NCBI RefSeq assembly: GCF_014930455.1
Contig: NZ_JAAIYO010000002.1
Span: forward strand, 186,001 to 250,000
DNA length: 64,000 nucleotides
Direction of reading: 5' to 3'
Source of the DNA: Corallococcus soli
GTDB lineage: Bacteria > Myxococcota > Myxococcia > Myxococcales > Myxococcaceae
Within the stretch, counting starts at the first letter, position 1. Each line of letters opens with the position of its first letter. A program made the position numbers and the translations under genes. The notes below the pieces were generated by a model, which had not been told where the DNA came from, made no database searches, and saw only the letters and a program-made list of their open reading frames with translations. Positions 26,173-35,200 of this stretch are shown one piece after another.

Positions 26173-26892
26173 TTGAAACGCTCGCACTCGCTCGTCTTCC
26201 CTACGTCCGTGCTCTACTGGTTCTTCGCGGGCCTCGCCCTGAGCTACGTGGTGCTGGCGATGCTGCTCGTCCCCGCGTCGGTGCACCTGCTGCCCCGGGA
26301 CATGGTGGTCGGCCTGCTCCAGAGCCCCATGGGGTTCTTCATCCTGCTGTTCGGCCTGCCCTGCGGCATCTACTTCATTGGCTGGCGGGCCAGTGACCTT
26401 TTCGTCTGGCTGCGCGCGCCGCACTCCCTGTCGCTGGACGACGAGGGCCTGCGCGTGGGCGCCCTGCGGATTGCCTGGCGGAACGTGGAGTCGGTCCTGG
26501 AGGTCCAGAACCACGACCGGGTCGTGCTGCGCCACCGGGACGGCAGCTACAAGCTGCGGCTGAACCTGTGGAGCGACGCGGAGGCGCTGCACCAGGACGT
26601 GATGGAGCGCGTCGTGCCGGAGCTGCTGGAGCGCGTGCGCGAAGAGGTCGCGGCGGGGCGGGCGGTGCGCTTCGGACCGCTGACCCTGGAGGACGCGGGG
26701 CTTTCCCACAAGGGCCGGCTGATGCGCTGGGAGGAGATCGAGAGCCTCCGCTTCCAGGACGAGTTCGACCACGGCGTGTCCACCCGCCAGCTCGTCATCG
26801 TCGCGCACGGCAAGCCCCGGAAGATCGACGAAGCGAAGATTCCCAACGCGCCAGTGCTGCTGGCCTACCTGTCAGACCGCCTGGCCGGCTGA
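26173..26892 (+). CDS. Membrane protein with PH-like cytoplasmic domain
   Basis: 239 residues from a TTG start, supported by GGAGG six bases upstream. Two hydrophobic segments lie at about residues 13-35 and 52-72. After them is a soluble region with two similar strand patterns: SLSLDDEGLRVGALRIAWRN and GPLTLEDAGLSHKGRLMRWE, each ending in a Trp-containing strand, the form of bacterial PH-like domains that follow membrane anchors. Function unknown. The next gene (26920) is built on the same plan, which suggests tandem divergence of a family. Confidence 0.75.
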   Translation: MKRSHSLVFPTSVLYWFFAGLALSYVVLAMLLVPASVHLLPRDMVVGLLQSPMGFFILLFGLPCGIYFIGWRASDLFVWLRAPHSLSLDDEGLRVGALRIAWRNVESVLEVQNHDRVVLRHRDGSYKLRLNLWSDAEALHQDVMERVVPELLERVREEVAAGRAVRFGPLTLEDAGLSHKGRLMRWEEIESLRFQDEFDHGVSTRQLVIVAHGKPRKIDEAKIPNAPVLLAYLSDRLAG

Positions 26893-26919
26893 CCTTCACC
26901 CCACACCGGGCATCACCTC

Positions 26920-27417
26920 ATGGAAATCTACCGAAACCCCCAGTCGAAGAAGCAGGCTGAACAGCCGCACGCCGTCTACTACTCGCGCCTCAAGCTCATC
27001 GCGGGCGCGCTCCTCTGGTCGCTGGCGCTCGCCTTCTTCGGGGCCCTCACGTACCGGTCGCTGGGGGAGACGGGCGCGATGGCCTTCTTCGCTGTCATCA
27101 CGGCGGGCGCGGGCTGGATGCTCATCACCTGCGTGCGGTGCCTCACCCGGCTGGACACGCCCGCGCTGTTCATCGGCCGGGACGGCATCCGCTTCGCGGA
27201 CGGCGTGCTCATCGCCTGGGACGAGATGAAGGAGAACGTCTACGTCGACCAGAGCTACATGGGCATCCCCATCCTGAAGCTGGTGCAGGTGAAGACGACC
27301 CTGGCGAAGCCCAAGGTGAAGAAGCAGCGCGTCGCCGCGCTCGCCATGGACAGCGACGAATACCTGGCCCTGTGTGACAGCTACAGCCAGGGCGTGATGC
27401 CGGTCACCACACGCTGA
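26920..27417 (+). CDS. Membrane protein similar in plan to the 26173 product
   Basis: 165 residues. Two hydrophobic segments at about 24-45 and 50-72 (GALLWSLALAFFGALTYRSL, AMAFFAVITAGAGWMLITCV) are followed by LDTPALFIGRDGIRFADGVL and IAWDEMKENVYVDQ, the same strand-Trp pattern as in the upstream gene. STM3941-type proteins have this form. It starts 27 bases after the previous stop, so the two are probably one operon. Confidence 0.75.
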   Translation: MEIYRNPQSKKQAEQPHAVYYSRLKLIAGALLWSLALAFFGALTYRSLGETGAMAFFAVITAGAGWMLITCVRCLTRLDTPALFIGRDGIRFADGVLIAWDEMKENVYVDQSYMGIPILKLVQVKTTLAKPKVKKQRVAALAMDSDEYLALCDSYSQGVMPVTTR

Positions 27418-27563
27418 GCAGGGGTTGGCGGGAGGGCGGAGGCCTGTCTGGCTTTCGCCCCATCTCCCCAATCGATGGAAACCATCTATCAATTGCCGAT
27501 TGTGGAGACGTCACGATCCGGCGAGGGTGCCACCCTTCTTCAGCAGGAAAAGGGCACCCCCAC

Positions 27564-28220
27564 ATGGCCACCGCGACCGCTGCTCCGGGCAAGACGCTCC
27601 TCAACCCCAGCGACCACACGCTCATCCTCATCGACTTCCAGCCGCAGATGGCGTTCGCGACGCACTCCATCCACGCGAACCAGCTGCGCACCCACGTCTC
27701 GCTCATCGCCGGAGCAGCGCGGGTCTTCAACGTGTCGACCATCCTCACGACGGTCGCGGAGAAGTCCTTCTCCGGTCCGATGTTCTCCGAGCTGACGGAG
27801 GCGTTCCCGAAGGAGGTGGCCATCGACCGGACGTCGATGAACACCTGGGAGGACCCCCGCATCGCGGAGCGGGTCAACGCCATCGGCAAGTCGCGCATCG
27901 TCCTGGCGGGCCTCTGGACGTCGGTGTGCATCGTCGGTCCCGCGCTGTCGGCGCTGGACCAGGGCTTCGAGGTCTACGTCATCGCGGATGCGTGTGGCGA
28001 CGTCTCCACGGAGGCGCACGAGCGCGCGATGGCGCGGATGATCCAGGCCGGCGCGCGGCCCATGACGTCGCTCCAGTACCTGCTCGAGCTGCAGCGTGAC
28101 TGGGCCCGGGGCCAGACGTACGACGCCGTCGTGGACCTCGCGAAGGCGTCCGGCGGTTCCTATGGCCTGGGGCTCCTCTACGCGAAGACCATGTTCGGCG
28201 GCGGCGAAGGCGGCCACTGA
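27564..28220 (+). CDS. Isochorismatase-like cysteine hydrolase
   Basis: 218 residues. The fold's catalytic residues are visible: Asp in LILIDFQPQM and Cys in GLWTSVCIVGPAL; the usual Lys position is in the segment RTSMNTWEDPR, where no Lys is seen and Arg may replace it. This resembles YcaC-like hydrolases. Substrate unknown. It is followed 40 bases later by a XapX protein and then an amidohydrolase, a trio I recall seeing together in proteobacteria, so they probably act in one pathway. Confidence 0.88.
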   Translation: MATATAAPGKTLLNPSDHTLILIDFQPQMAFATHSIHANQLRTHVSLIAGAARVFNVSTILTTVAEKSFSGPMFSELTEAFPKEVAIDRTSMNTWEDPRIAERVNAIGKSRIVLAGLWTSVCIVGPALSALDQGFEVYVIADACGDVSTEAHERAMARMIQAGARPMTSLQYLLELQRDWARGQTYDAVVDLAKASGGSYGLGLLYAKTMFGGGEGGH

Positions 28221-28260
28221 GCCCCGGCTTTCCGGTGCGCTCCGTGCCTGGTGACCGCTC

Positions 28261-28530
28261 ATGAAGATCTATCTGGTGTCGATGGCCGCGGGGACGCTGA
28301 TGGGGGTCCTCTACGCCCTGTTCGGAGTCCGCTCCCCGGCGCCGCCCCTGGTCGCGCTGGCGGGGCTGCTGGGAATCCTCGTGGGCGAGCAGCTGGTTCC
28401 CGTGGGACGCAAGCTGCTGCGCCGGGAGCCGCTCACGGCGGCCTGGCTCGCCGAGGAGTGCGTTCCGAAGGTCACCGGCGTGTCCCCCTCGCCCCCGGGG
28501 GACGCGCCGCCCCCTCGCCCCAACCCCTGA
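28261..28530 (+). CDS. XapX domain membrane protein
   Basis: 89 residues. The first 55 match the XapX (DUF1427) family: MKIYLVSMAAGTLMGVLYAL, FGVRSPAPPLVALAGLLGIL, GEQLVP, giving two hydrophobic helices. The C-terminal ~35 residues are extra, ending Pro-rich. The family has no known activity. Thirteen bases separate it from the amidohydrolase. Confidence 0.88.
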   Translation: MKIYLVSMAAGTLMGVLYALFGVRSPAPPLVALAGLLGILVGEQLVPVGRKLLRREPLTAAWLAEECVPKVTGVSPSPPGDAPPPRPNP

Positions 28531-28543
28531 AGGAGTCCGCCCC

Positions 28544-30397
28544 ATGTCCCCCGACCTCATCCTGCACCACGGTCGCTTCACCACGCTGATGCCCGGCGCA
28601 CCCGAGGCCGAAGCCGTCGCCATCACGGACGGCCGGTTCTCCGCGGTGGGCACGGCGCGCGACCTGCTCGCGACGCGGGGCCCGGACACCCGGGTGATTG
28701 ACGTGGGGGGAAGGCGCGTCATCCCCGGCCTCATCGACAGCCACACCCACGTCATCCGGGGCGGGCTCAACTACAACCTCGAGCTGCGCTGGGACGGCGT
28801 CCGGTCGCTCGCGGACGCGATGCGGATGCTGCGCCAGCAGGTGGCCCTCACCCCCGCGCCGCAGTGGGTGCGGGTGGTGGGCGGCTTCACCGAGCTCCAG
28901 TTCGTCGAGCGGCGCCTGCCGACGCTCGAGGAGCTGAACGCCGCCGCGCCGGAGACGCCGGTCTTCATCCTCCACCTCTATGACCGCGCGCTGCTCAACG
29001 GCGCGGCGCTCCGGGCGTGTGGCTACACCCGGGACACGCCGAACCCGCCGGGCGGTGAAATCCAGCGCGACCGGCATGGGAACCCGACGGGGCTGCTGCT
29101 CGCGAAGCCCAACGCGCAGCTGCTCTACGCGACCCTGGCCAAGGGGCCGAAGCTGCCCCTGGAGTACCAGGAGAACTCCACCCGCCACTTCATGCGGGAG
29201 CTGAACCGCCTGGGCATCACCGGCGTCATCGACGCGGGCGGCGGCTTCCAGAACTACCCCGACGACTACGCCATCGTGCAGAAGCTGGCTGACTCGGGGG
29301 AGCTCACGCTGCGCATCGCCTACAACCTGTTCACGCAGAACAAGGGCGCGGAGGCCGCCGACTTCCGCGCGTGGACGAAGCAGGTCCGGCCGGGGCAGGG
29401 CAGCGAGCACTTCCGCCACAACGGCGCCGGGGAGATGCTCGTCTTCTCCGCCGCGGACTTCGAGGACTTCCGCGAGCCGCGCCCGGAGCTGCCGGTGGAG
29501 ATGGAGGGGCAGCTGGAAGAGGTCGTCCGGGTGCTCGTCGAGAACCGCTGGCCGTGGCGCCTGCATGCGACCTACGACGAGAGCATCTCGCGCGCCCTGG
29601 ACGTCTTCGAGCGCGTCCACCGCGACATGCCCTTCCAGGGCCTGCACTGGTTCTTCGACCACGCGGAGACGGTCTCCGAGCGGAACATCGACCGCATCGC
29701 GGCGCTGGGCGGTGGCATCGCGGTGCAGCACCGCATGGCCTACCAGGGCGAATACTTCGTGGAGCGCTACGGCGCGAAGGCCGCGGCCCACACGCCGCCC
29801 ATCGCGCGCATGCTCGCCGCCGGGGTCCCCGTGGGGGCCGGCACGGACGCCACGCGGGTCGCCTCCTACAACCCGTGGGTGTCGCTGTCGTGGCTCGTCA
29901 CCGGGAATACGGTGGCGGGGATGTCGCTGTACGGCGAGGACGCGCTGCTGGACCGGGAGACCGCGCTGCGGCTGTGGACCGAGCGCAACACCTGGTTCTC
30001 CTCGGAGTCCGGCAAGAAGGGGCAGCTGGCCGTGGGGCAGTTCGCGGACCTGGCCGTGCTGTCGGCGGACTACTTCAGCGTCCCGGCCGACGAAATCTCC
30101 CGGCTGGAATCCGTGCTCACGATGGTCGGAGGCAAGGTGGTCCACGGCACCGGAGGCTTCGGGAGCTTCGCGCCCCCGCTGCCCCCGGCGATGCCGGACT
30201 GGTCCCCCGTCCGGAGCTTCGGCGGGTACGCGCACGCCCCCGCGGAGGCCCGGGTGTCGCACCCCGAGGCCCACCCCGCGCCGCATGCGTGTGGCGTGCA
30301 TGCGCATGGCGCGCCCGCGGCCTGGCGGCGGCCGGTGCCCGTCGCGGAGGAGTCGACGTTCTGGGGCCTCATGGGCTGCTCCTGCTGGGCGTTCTGA
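28544..30397 (+). CDS. Amidohydrolase family protein (YtcJ-like) with His/Cys-rich tail
   Basis: 617 residues with a GAAGGAG ribosome site. The Amidohydro_3 plan is clear: a small N-terminal beta-sandwich, the metal-binding LIDSHTHV at about residue 66, HATYDESISR and LHWFFDHAETVS for later ligands, and GAGTDATRVASYNPW with the final Asp. Relatives hydrolyse amides or N-formyl compounds or act as metal-dependent hydrolases. Unusually, the last ~50 residues are rich in His, Cys and Pro (HPEAHPAPHACGVHAHG, then GCSCWAF), which may bind metal. It is the last gene of the isochorismatase-like/XapX operon. Confidence 0.88.
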   Translation: MSPDLILHHGRFTTLMPGAPEAEAVAITDGRFSAVGTARDLLATRGPDTRVIDVGGRRVIPGLIDSHTHVIRGGLNYNLELRWDGVRSLADAMRMLRQQVALTPAPQWVRVVGGFTELQFVERRLPTLEELNAAAPETPVFILHLYDRALLNGAALRACGYTRDTPNPPGGEIQRDRHGNPTGLLLAKPNAQLLYATLAKGPKLPLEYQENSTRHFMRELNRLGITGVIDAGGGFQNYPDDYAIVQKLADSGELTLRIAYNLFTQNKGAEAADFRAWTKQVRPGQGSEHFRHNGAGEMLVFSAADFEDFREPRPELPVEMEGQLEEVVRVLVENRWPWRLHATYDESISRALDVFERVHRDMPFQGLHWFFDHAETVSERNIDRIAALGGGIAVQHRMAYQGEYFVERYGAKAAAHTPPIARMLAAGVPVGAGTDATRVASYNPWVSLSWLVTGNTVAGMSLYGEDALLDRETALRLWTERNTWFSSESGKKGQLAVGQFADLAVLSADYFSVPADEISRLESVLTMVGGKVVHGTGGFGSFAPPLPPAMPDWSPVRSFGGYAHAPAEARVSHPEAHPAPHACGVHAHGAPAAWRRPVPVAEESTFWGLMGCSCWAF

Positions 30398-30542
30398 ACG
30401 GGTGGACGCGGCACCTCCTGTTCACTGCCGGGGATTCGCACGTCGTCGCCGGGCCCGCGTCGCGGGCAGTCCCTGGCGCGGACGAGGGCTTCTCCGGTAG
30501 CTGGACGCCCTTCACCCGCTGCCCCATGGTCCCTGCCACCTG

Positions 30543-31178
30543 ATGACTCCCAGCCCCTCCCCCCTGTCCTCCTGGGTTCCCGCGGCGCTCGCGTTCATCG
30601 CGGGCTATGCGGACGCCGTCACCTTCGTCGGCGCGGGGGGCATCTTCTGCGCGCACGTCACCGGCAACTTCGTGGTGCTCGCCGCGGACCTCGCGCGCAA
30701 CGCCAACGCCGACGAATGGCTGAAGCTTTCGACCTTCCCCATCTTCGTCCTGGCCGTCTTCTGCGCCACGCACCTGCACCGTCGTCGGGCGGAGGGGTCC
30801 GCGCGCCTGCTCCTGCTCCTCCAGGCGGTGGCCTTCGGGGCGGCGGCGGCCGTGCCGGTGTTCGTGCAGGGCACGGCGGCGCACAAGGTCGTCGTGGTGT
30901 TCGCGGTCATCGCCATGGGCATCCAGAACGCGATGCACCGGGTGTCCCCCTCGCTGGGGCCGATGACGACGGTGATGACCGGCAACGTCACGCAGTGGTT
31001 CGTGGAGAAGGTCATCCCCGTCGCCCCCGAGCACACCGGCAGGCATCGCTCGCTGGGCTTCATCATCCTGGCGTTCGCGCTGGGGTGCCTGGGCGGCGCG
31101 TTCGGCGTCCAGCACCTGGGGTTCGCGTCGTTCCTCGCCCCCGTGGCGCTCGCGCTGTGGGTGCGCAGCCGGCTGTGA
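30543..31178 (+). CDS. YoaK/DUF1275 family membrane protein
   Basis: 211 residues with about six hydrophobic segments. The family signature starts near residue 15: AFIAGYADAVTFVGAGGIFC then AHVTGNFVVLAADLA, and later NAMHRVSPSLGPMTTVMTGN. The function of the family is unknown; a transporter has been suggested. It lies 145 bases after the amidohydrolase and is convergent with LysR. Confidence 0.88.
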   Translation: MTPSPSPLSSWVPAALAFIAGYADAVTFVGAGGIFCAHVTGNFVVLAADLARNANADEWLKLSTFPIFVLAVFCATHLHRRRAEGSARLLLLLQAVAFGAAAAVPVFVQGTAAHKVVVVFAVIAMGIQNAMHRVSPSLGPMTTVMTGNVTQWFVEKVIPVAPEHTGRHRSLGFIILAFALGCLGGAFGVQHLGFASFLAPVALALWVRSRL

Positions 31179-31206
31179 GGGGCGCCCCCCGCGCCCGCCG
31201 GTGGCC

Positions 31207-32118
31207 CTACCGCTGGCGGCGGGCCTCGCGCGCGCACAGCAGGGTGAGCTGCTCCATCAGCCAGTGGTGCGCCGGCCCGAACACGGTGTCGCTCCGGTAG
31301 ACGGCCAGCAGGTTGAGCGCGTTCTCGTGGTGGCCCCAGGCCAGCGGGCGGATGGCCACGAGCGTGCCCTCGCGCAGGTCGTCGCGGATGAGGTGCTCCG
31401 GCAGGTTTCCCCAGCCCAGGCCCGCGCGCAGCATCTCATGCTTGGTGTAGAGGTCGCCCACGCGCCAGGTGCGCGGCGACAGCCCCACCTGGTCGGAGAT
31501 GCCGGCCTCGTCGCAGTCGGAGAGCACGACCTGGATGGCGTCGGCGAAGTGCCGCGTCGCGATGCGCCCCTTGTGGGCCGCGAGCGGGTGGCGGGGGCTC
31601 ACCACCGGAAGCACCCGGATGGGGGACAGCGCCTGGGCCTCCAGCCCCCGGACGAGCCCCCCGGGGCTCACGACGCCCAGGGTGGCCGTGCCTTCGAGCA
31701 CGCGCTGGGAGACGGCGGACATCACCTGCGTGTCGAGGCGCAGGTCCACCGCCGGGAACTCCCGCGTGAAGGCGGCGCACAGGTCGATGAGCGCCTTCAA
31801 GGGGAAGAAGGCGTCCAGGCACAGCGACACCGACGCTTCAAGCCCCTGCGTCATGCCCGTGGTGAGCCGCCGCAGGCCATCCACCTCCGTGAGCACGCGC
31901 CGCGTGGACGCGAGCACCGCCTGGCCCTGGGGCGTCAGCGTCGCCACCTTCGTTGAGCGATCCCAGAGCGGCACGCCCAGCTGGGACTCCAGGTTGGCCA
32001 TGGACGTGCTGATGGCGGACTGCACGCGGCGAAGCTTGCGCGCCGCCGCGGAGAAGCTCCCCTCCTCGACGACGGTCACGAAGGCGCGGAGCTGGTCGAG
32101 CGTGACGGGATCGAACAT
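31207..32118 (-). CDS. LysR-family transcriptional regulator
   Basis: 303 residues. The helix-turn-helix is at residues 5-65 (FVTVVEEGSFSAAARKLRRV, QSAISTSMANLESQLGVPLW), followed by the periplasmic-binding-like effector domain from about residue 90. It reads away from the kinase gene and towards YoaK. The hydrolase/XapX/amidohydrolase operon is the nearest metabolic target, but it is not divergent from this gene, so the assignment is weak. Confidence 0.92.
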   Translation of the reverse strand: MFDPVTLDQLRAFVTVVEEGSFSAAARKLRRVQSAISTSMANLESQLGVPLWDRSTKVATLTPQGQAVLASTRRVLTEVDGLRRLTTGMTQGLEASVSLCLDAFFPLKALIDLCAAFTREFPAVDLRLDTQVMSAVSQRVLEGTATLGVVSPGGLVRGLEAQALSPIRVLPVVSPRHPLAAHKGRIATRHFADAIQVVLSDCDEAGISDQVGLSPRTWRVGDLYTKHEMLRAGLGWGNLPEHLIRDDLREGTLVAIRPLAWGHHENALNLLAVYRSDTVFGPAHHWLMEQLTLLCAREARRQR

Positions 32119-32219
32119 CCCTGTCCCATCTCATGAAGTGATGGAGCAGGGCAAAAGTGCTGCGGTTCCCAGGATGGTCCGCCCTGTGCCGGCAGGGCGC
32201 CATCAGGCGGCGCGGGGCC

Positions 32220-35200
32220 TCACGTCGCGTCCAGCGGGAGCGCCACCGTGAAGGTGGCGCCTCCACCCTGCGTGGGGAGCAGGCGGATGCTCCCGGCGTG
32301 GGCCTCCGCGACGTGGCGGGCAATCCACAGGCCCAGCCCGAAGCCGCCGTGGTGGTTCACGGGAGCGGCGCGCTCGAAGCGCCCGAAGATGCGCTCCTGG
32401 TCCTCCGGCCCGATGCCCTCGCCGTGGTCCTGGACGGTGATGGTGGCGTGCTCCGCCGCCCGCTCCACGCTCACCTCCACCGGCCTGCCCGCTCCGAACT
32501 TGAGGGCGTTGTCGAGCAGGCTGTCGATGAGCTGGTGCAGCCGCTCGCGGTCGTAGTGGCCCACCACCGGCGCCGGGGCCTTCAAGCTCAGGGCGCAGCC
32601 CGCGCGGGCGGCCTTCTCCCGCGACTGCTCCACGACGGTGGCCGTCAGCTCCGCCAGGTCCACGTCCTGCTTCTCCAGCTCCAGTGGACCCGTGACGAAC
32701 TCCGACACGTCCAGCAGCTGCTCCACCAGGCGCGTGAGGCGCTGGACCTGCTTCTGTGTCGTGCGCGCCTTGTCCAGCAGGAGGGCCGGCGGCGCCTGGG
32801 CGTGGGCTTCGCGGGTGAGGCCCTGGACGTGGAGGGACAGGGCGCTCACGGGCGTGCGCAGCTCGTGGCTGACGAGCCGGAGGAATTCGTCGCGCACGCG
32901 CACGGACTCGCGCAGCGACTCCTTCTCGAACTCGTCGCGCACCACCTTGCGGCGCACGCGGGCCATGTCCAACTGGGTGCGCACCCGCACCAGCAGCTCG
33001 CGCGAGGAGAAGGGCTTCACCAGGTAGTCATCCGCCCCGGTGCGCAGGCCCTCCACCGTGGCCTCGTCGCCCGCCCGCGCGGAGAGCAGGATGATGGGGA
33101 TGGCGCGCGTGCGCTCATCGGCGCGCAGGGCGCGCACCAGGCCGAAGCCGTCCATCCTCGGCATCATCACGTCGGAGAGGATGAGGTCCGGCGGCCGGAC
33201 GCGGATCCGCTCCAGCGCCTCCAGCCCGTCCGTGGCGGTGTCGATGTCGGGGAAGCCCTGCCGCAGCAGCGCAGCGACGTAGGCGCGCAGGTCGGCGTTG
33301 TCGTCCACCAGCAGGATGCGGGACCGCGCCAGCTCCGGGGGCACCTCCAGCGCCGGGCCCCGTGACTCCAGGATGTCCGACGTGCCCATCCCCGCGGTCT
33401 CCGACGACCAGCGCCGGGCCTCCTCGACGAAGGGCTCGGCGCCGGTGGCGGCCACGCTGCGGGGGGCCTCCCTTTCGACGCGCTCCGCGGGCAGGTGGGC
33501 GAAGCCCTTCGGCAGCCGCACGGTGAAGGTGGTGCCCTCCCCGAGCGTGCTCGCCACCGAGACGGTGCCCCCGTGCAGCTTCACCAGCTCCTGCACCAGC
33601 GCGAGCCCGATGCCCGTCCCCTCGTGGCTGCGGCCCTGGGTGGCGCGGACGCGGTAGAAGCGCTCGAAGATGCGCGGCAGCTCCTCCTCCGGAATCCCCA
33701 CCCCGGTGTCCTGGACGGTGAGGACCGCCTGCGTGCCCTCCCACTGGAGCCACACGCGGATCTCCCCCTGGTGGGTGTACTTCACCGCGTTGGACAGCAG
33801 GTTGAGGACAACCTTCTCCCACATCTCTGGATCGACGTAGAGGGGCTCGGGCAGGGGCGGGCAGTCCACCACCAGCCGGAGGCCCGCGCTCTCCACCGCG
33901 GACTGGAAGGCGCTCGCGAGGCTCGTGGTGAAGGCCGCGAGGTCCGTGGGCAGGTAGCGGGCCTGGGCGCGCCCCGCCTCCATGCGGGAGAAGTCGAGCA
34001 GGGTGTTGACCAGCTTGAAGAGCCGCAAGGCATTGCGGCGCACCAGGTCCAGCGGCGCTCCGTCCAACGACTTCGTCGCCTTGGCCAGCGCGTCCTCGAC
34101 GGGGCCGAGGATGAGCGTGAGCGGCGTCCTGAACTCGTGGCTCACGTTGCTGAAGAACGCGGTCTTCGCCTGGTCCAGCTGCGCCAGCTCCTCCGCGCGC
34201 TGCTTCTCCTGCTCATAGGACCGCGCGCTGGTGATGCTGGCGGCCAGCTGCCGCGCCAGCAGCTGCAGGAAGCCGCGGTACTCGTCGTCCAGCGCCCGCA
34301 GGGGGCTCAGGCCCGCCACCAGCACGCCGGTGGTGTCGGCATCCGCGCCCATGGGCACCGGCAGGACGAGGGCGCGCGTCGTGGGCTCCGGCCAGGGCCC
34401 GCCGGTGAGGGGCCCGAAGCGGCTGGCCAGGTCCTCCACCAGGGCCTCCTGCCGCGAACGCGCGACGCTGGCGAGCGGCCAGGCCCGCGCGTCGTCCAGG
34501 CGCGACTCCAGGGGCGCGGCGGGCACGCCCCGGGCGAGGCCCGCGCAGCTCACCAGGCGGGCCGTGTCATCCTTGACGACGTAGAGGAGCGCGAAGGGCA
34601 GGTCGTGGCCCGCGTTCGTGAGCACGTCCTCCAGCGAGCGGAAGATGGCCTCCACCTTCTTGTCGAGCGCCGTCCGGATGGACAGCTCCCGGAGGATGGC
34701 GAGCCGGCGGTCCCCCACCACCTGCCGCGTCGTCTCGCTCGCGATGGCGAAGAGGCCCGCGATCTCCCCCGACTCACCGATGGTCGGGTTGTAGGACCAG
34801 GTGAAGTAGGACTCCTCGCGCAGGCCGCCCGGCCGGCGCGCGAAGTTGACGTTCCCGTCCTGGATGAAGAGGGGCTCGCCCGTTTCGTGGACGCGCTTCA
34901 TCAGGGGGCCCAGCTGGGCCCACTCCTCGGCGAGCGCTTCGTGCCCCCGGGCGCCCACCGTCCCCGGGTGCTTCGCGCCCAGGATGGGGCGGAACGGGTC
35001 GTTGTATAGCATGCGCAGCTCCGGACCCCAGAAGAGGATGATGGGGTAGGGCGAGCGCAGCATGGTGCTGACGGAGGTGCGCAGCGACTGGGGCCAGCCT
35101 TCCAGCGGGCCCAGCGAGTTCGTGGACCAGTCGAAGGCGCGCATGAGGCCGCCCATCTCTCCGCCTCCCTGGATGAAGGACTCGTCCTGCCCCCGTCGCG

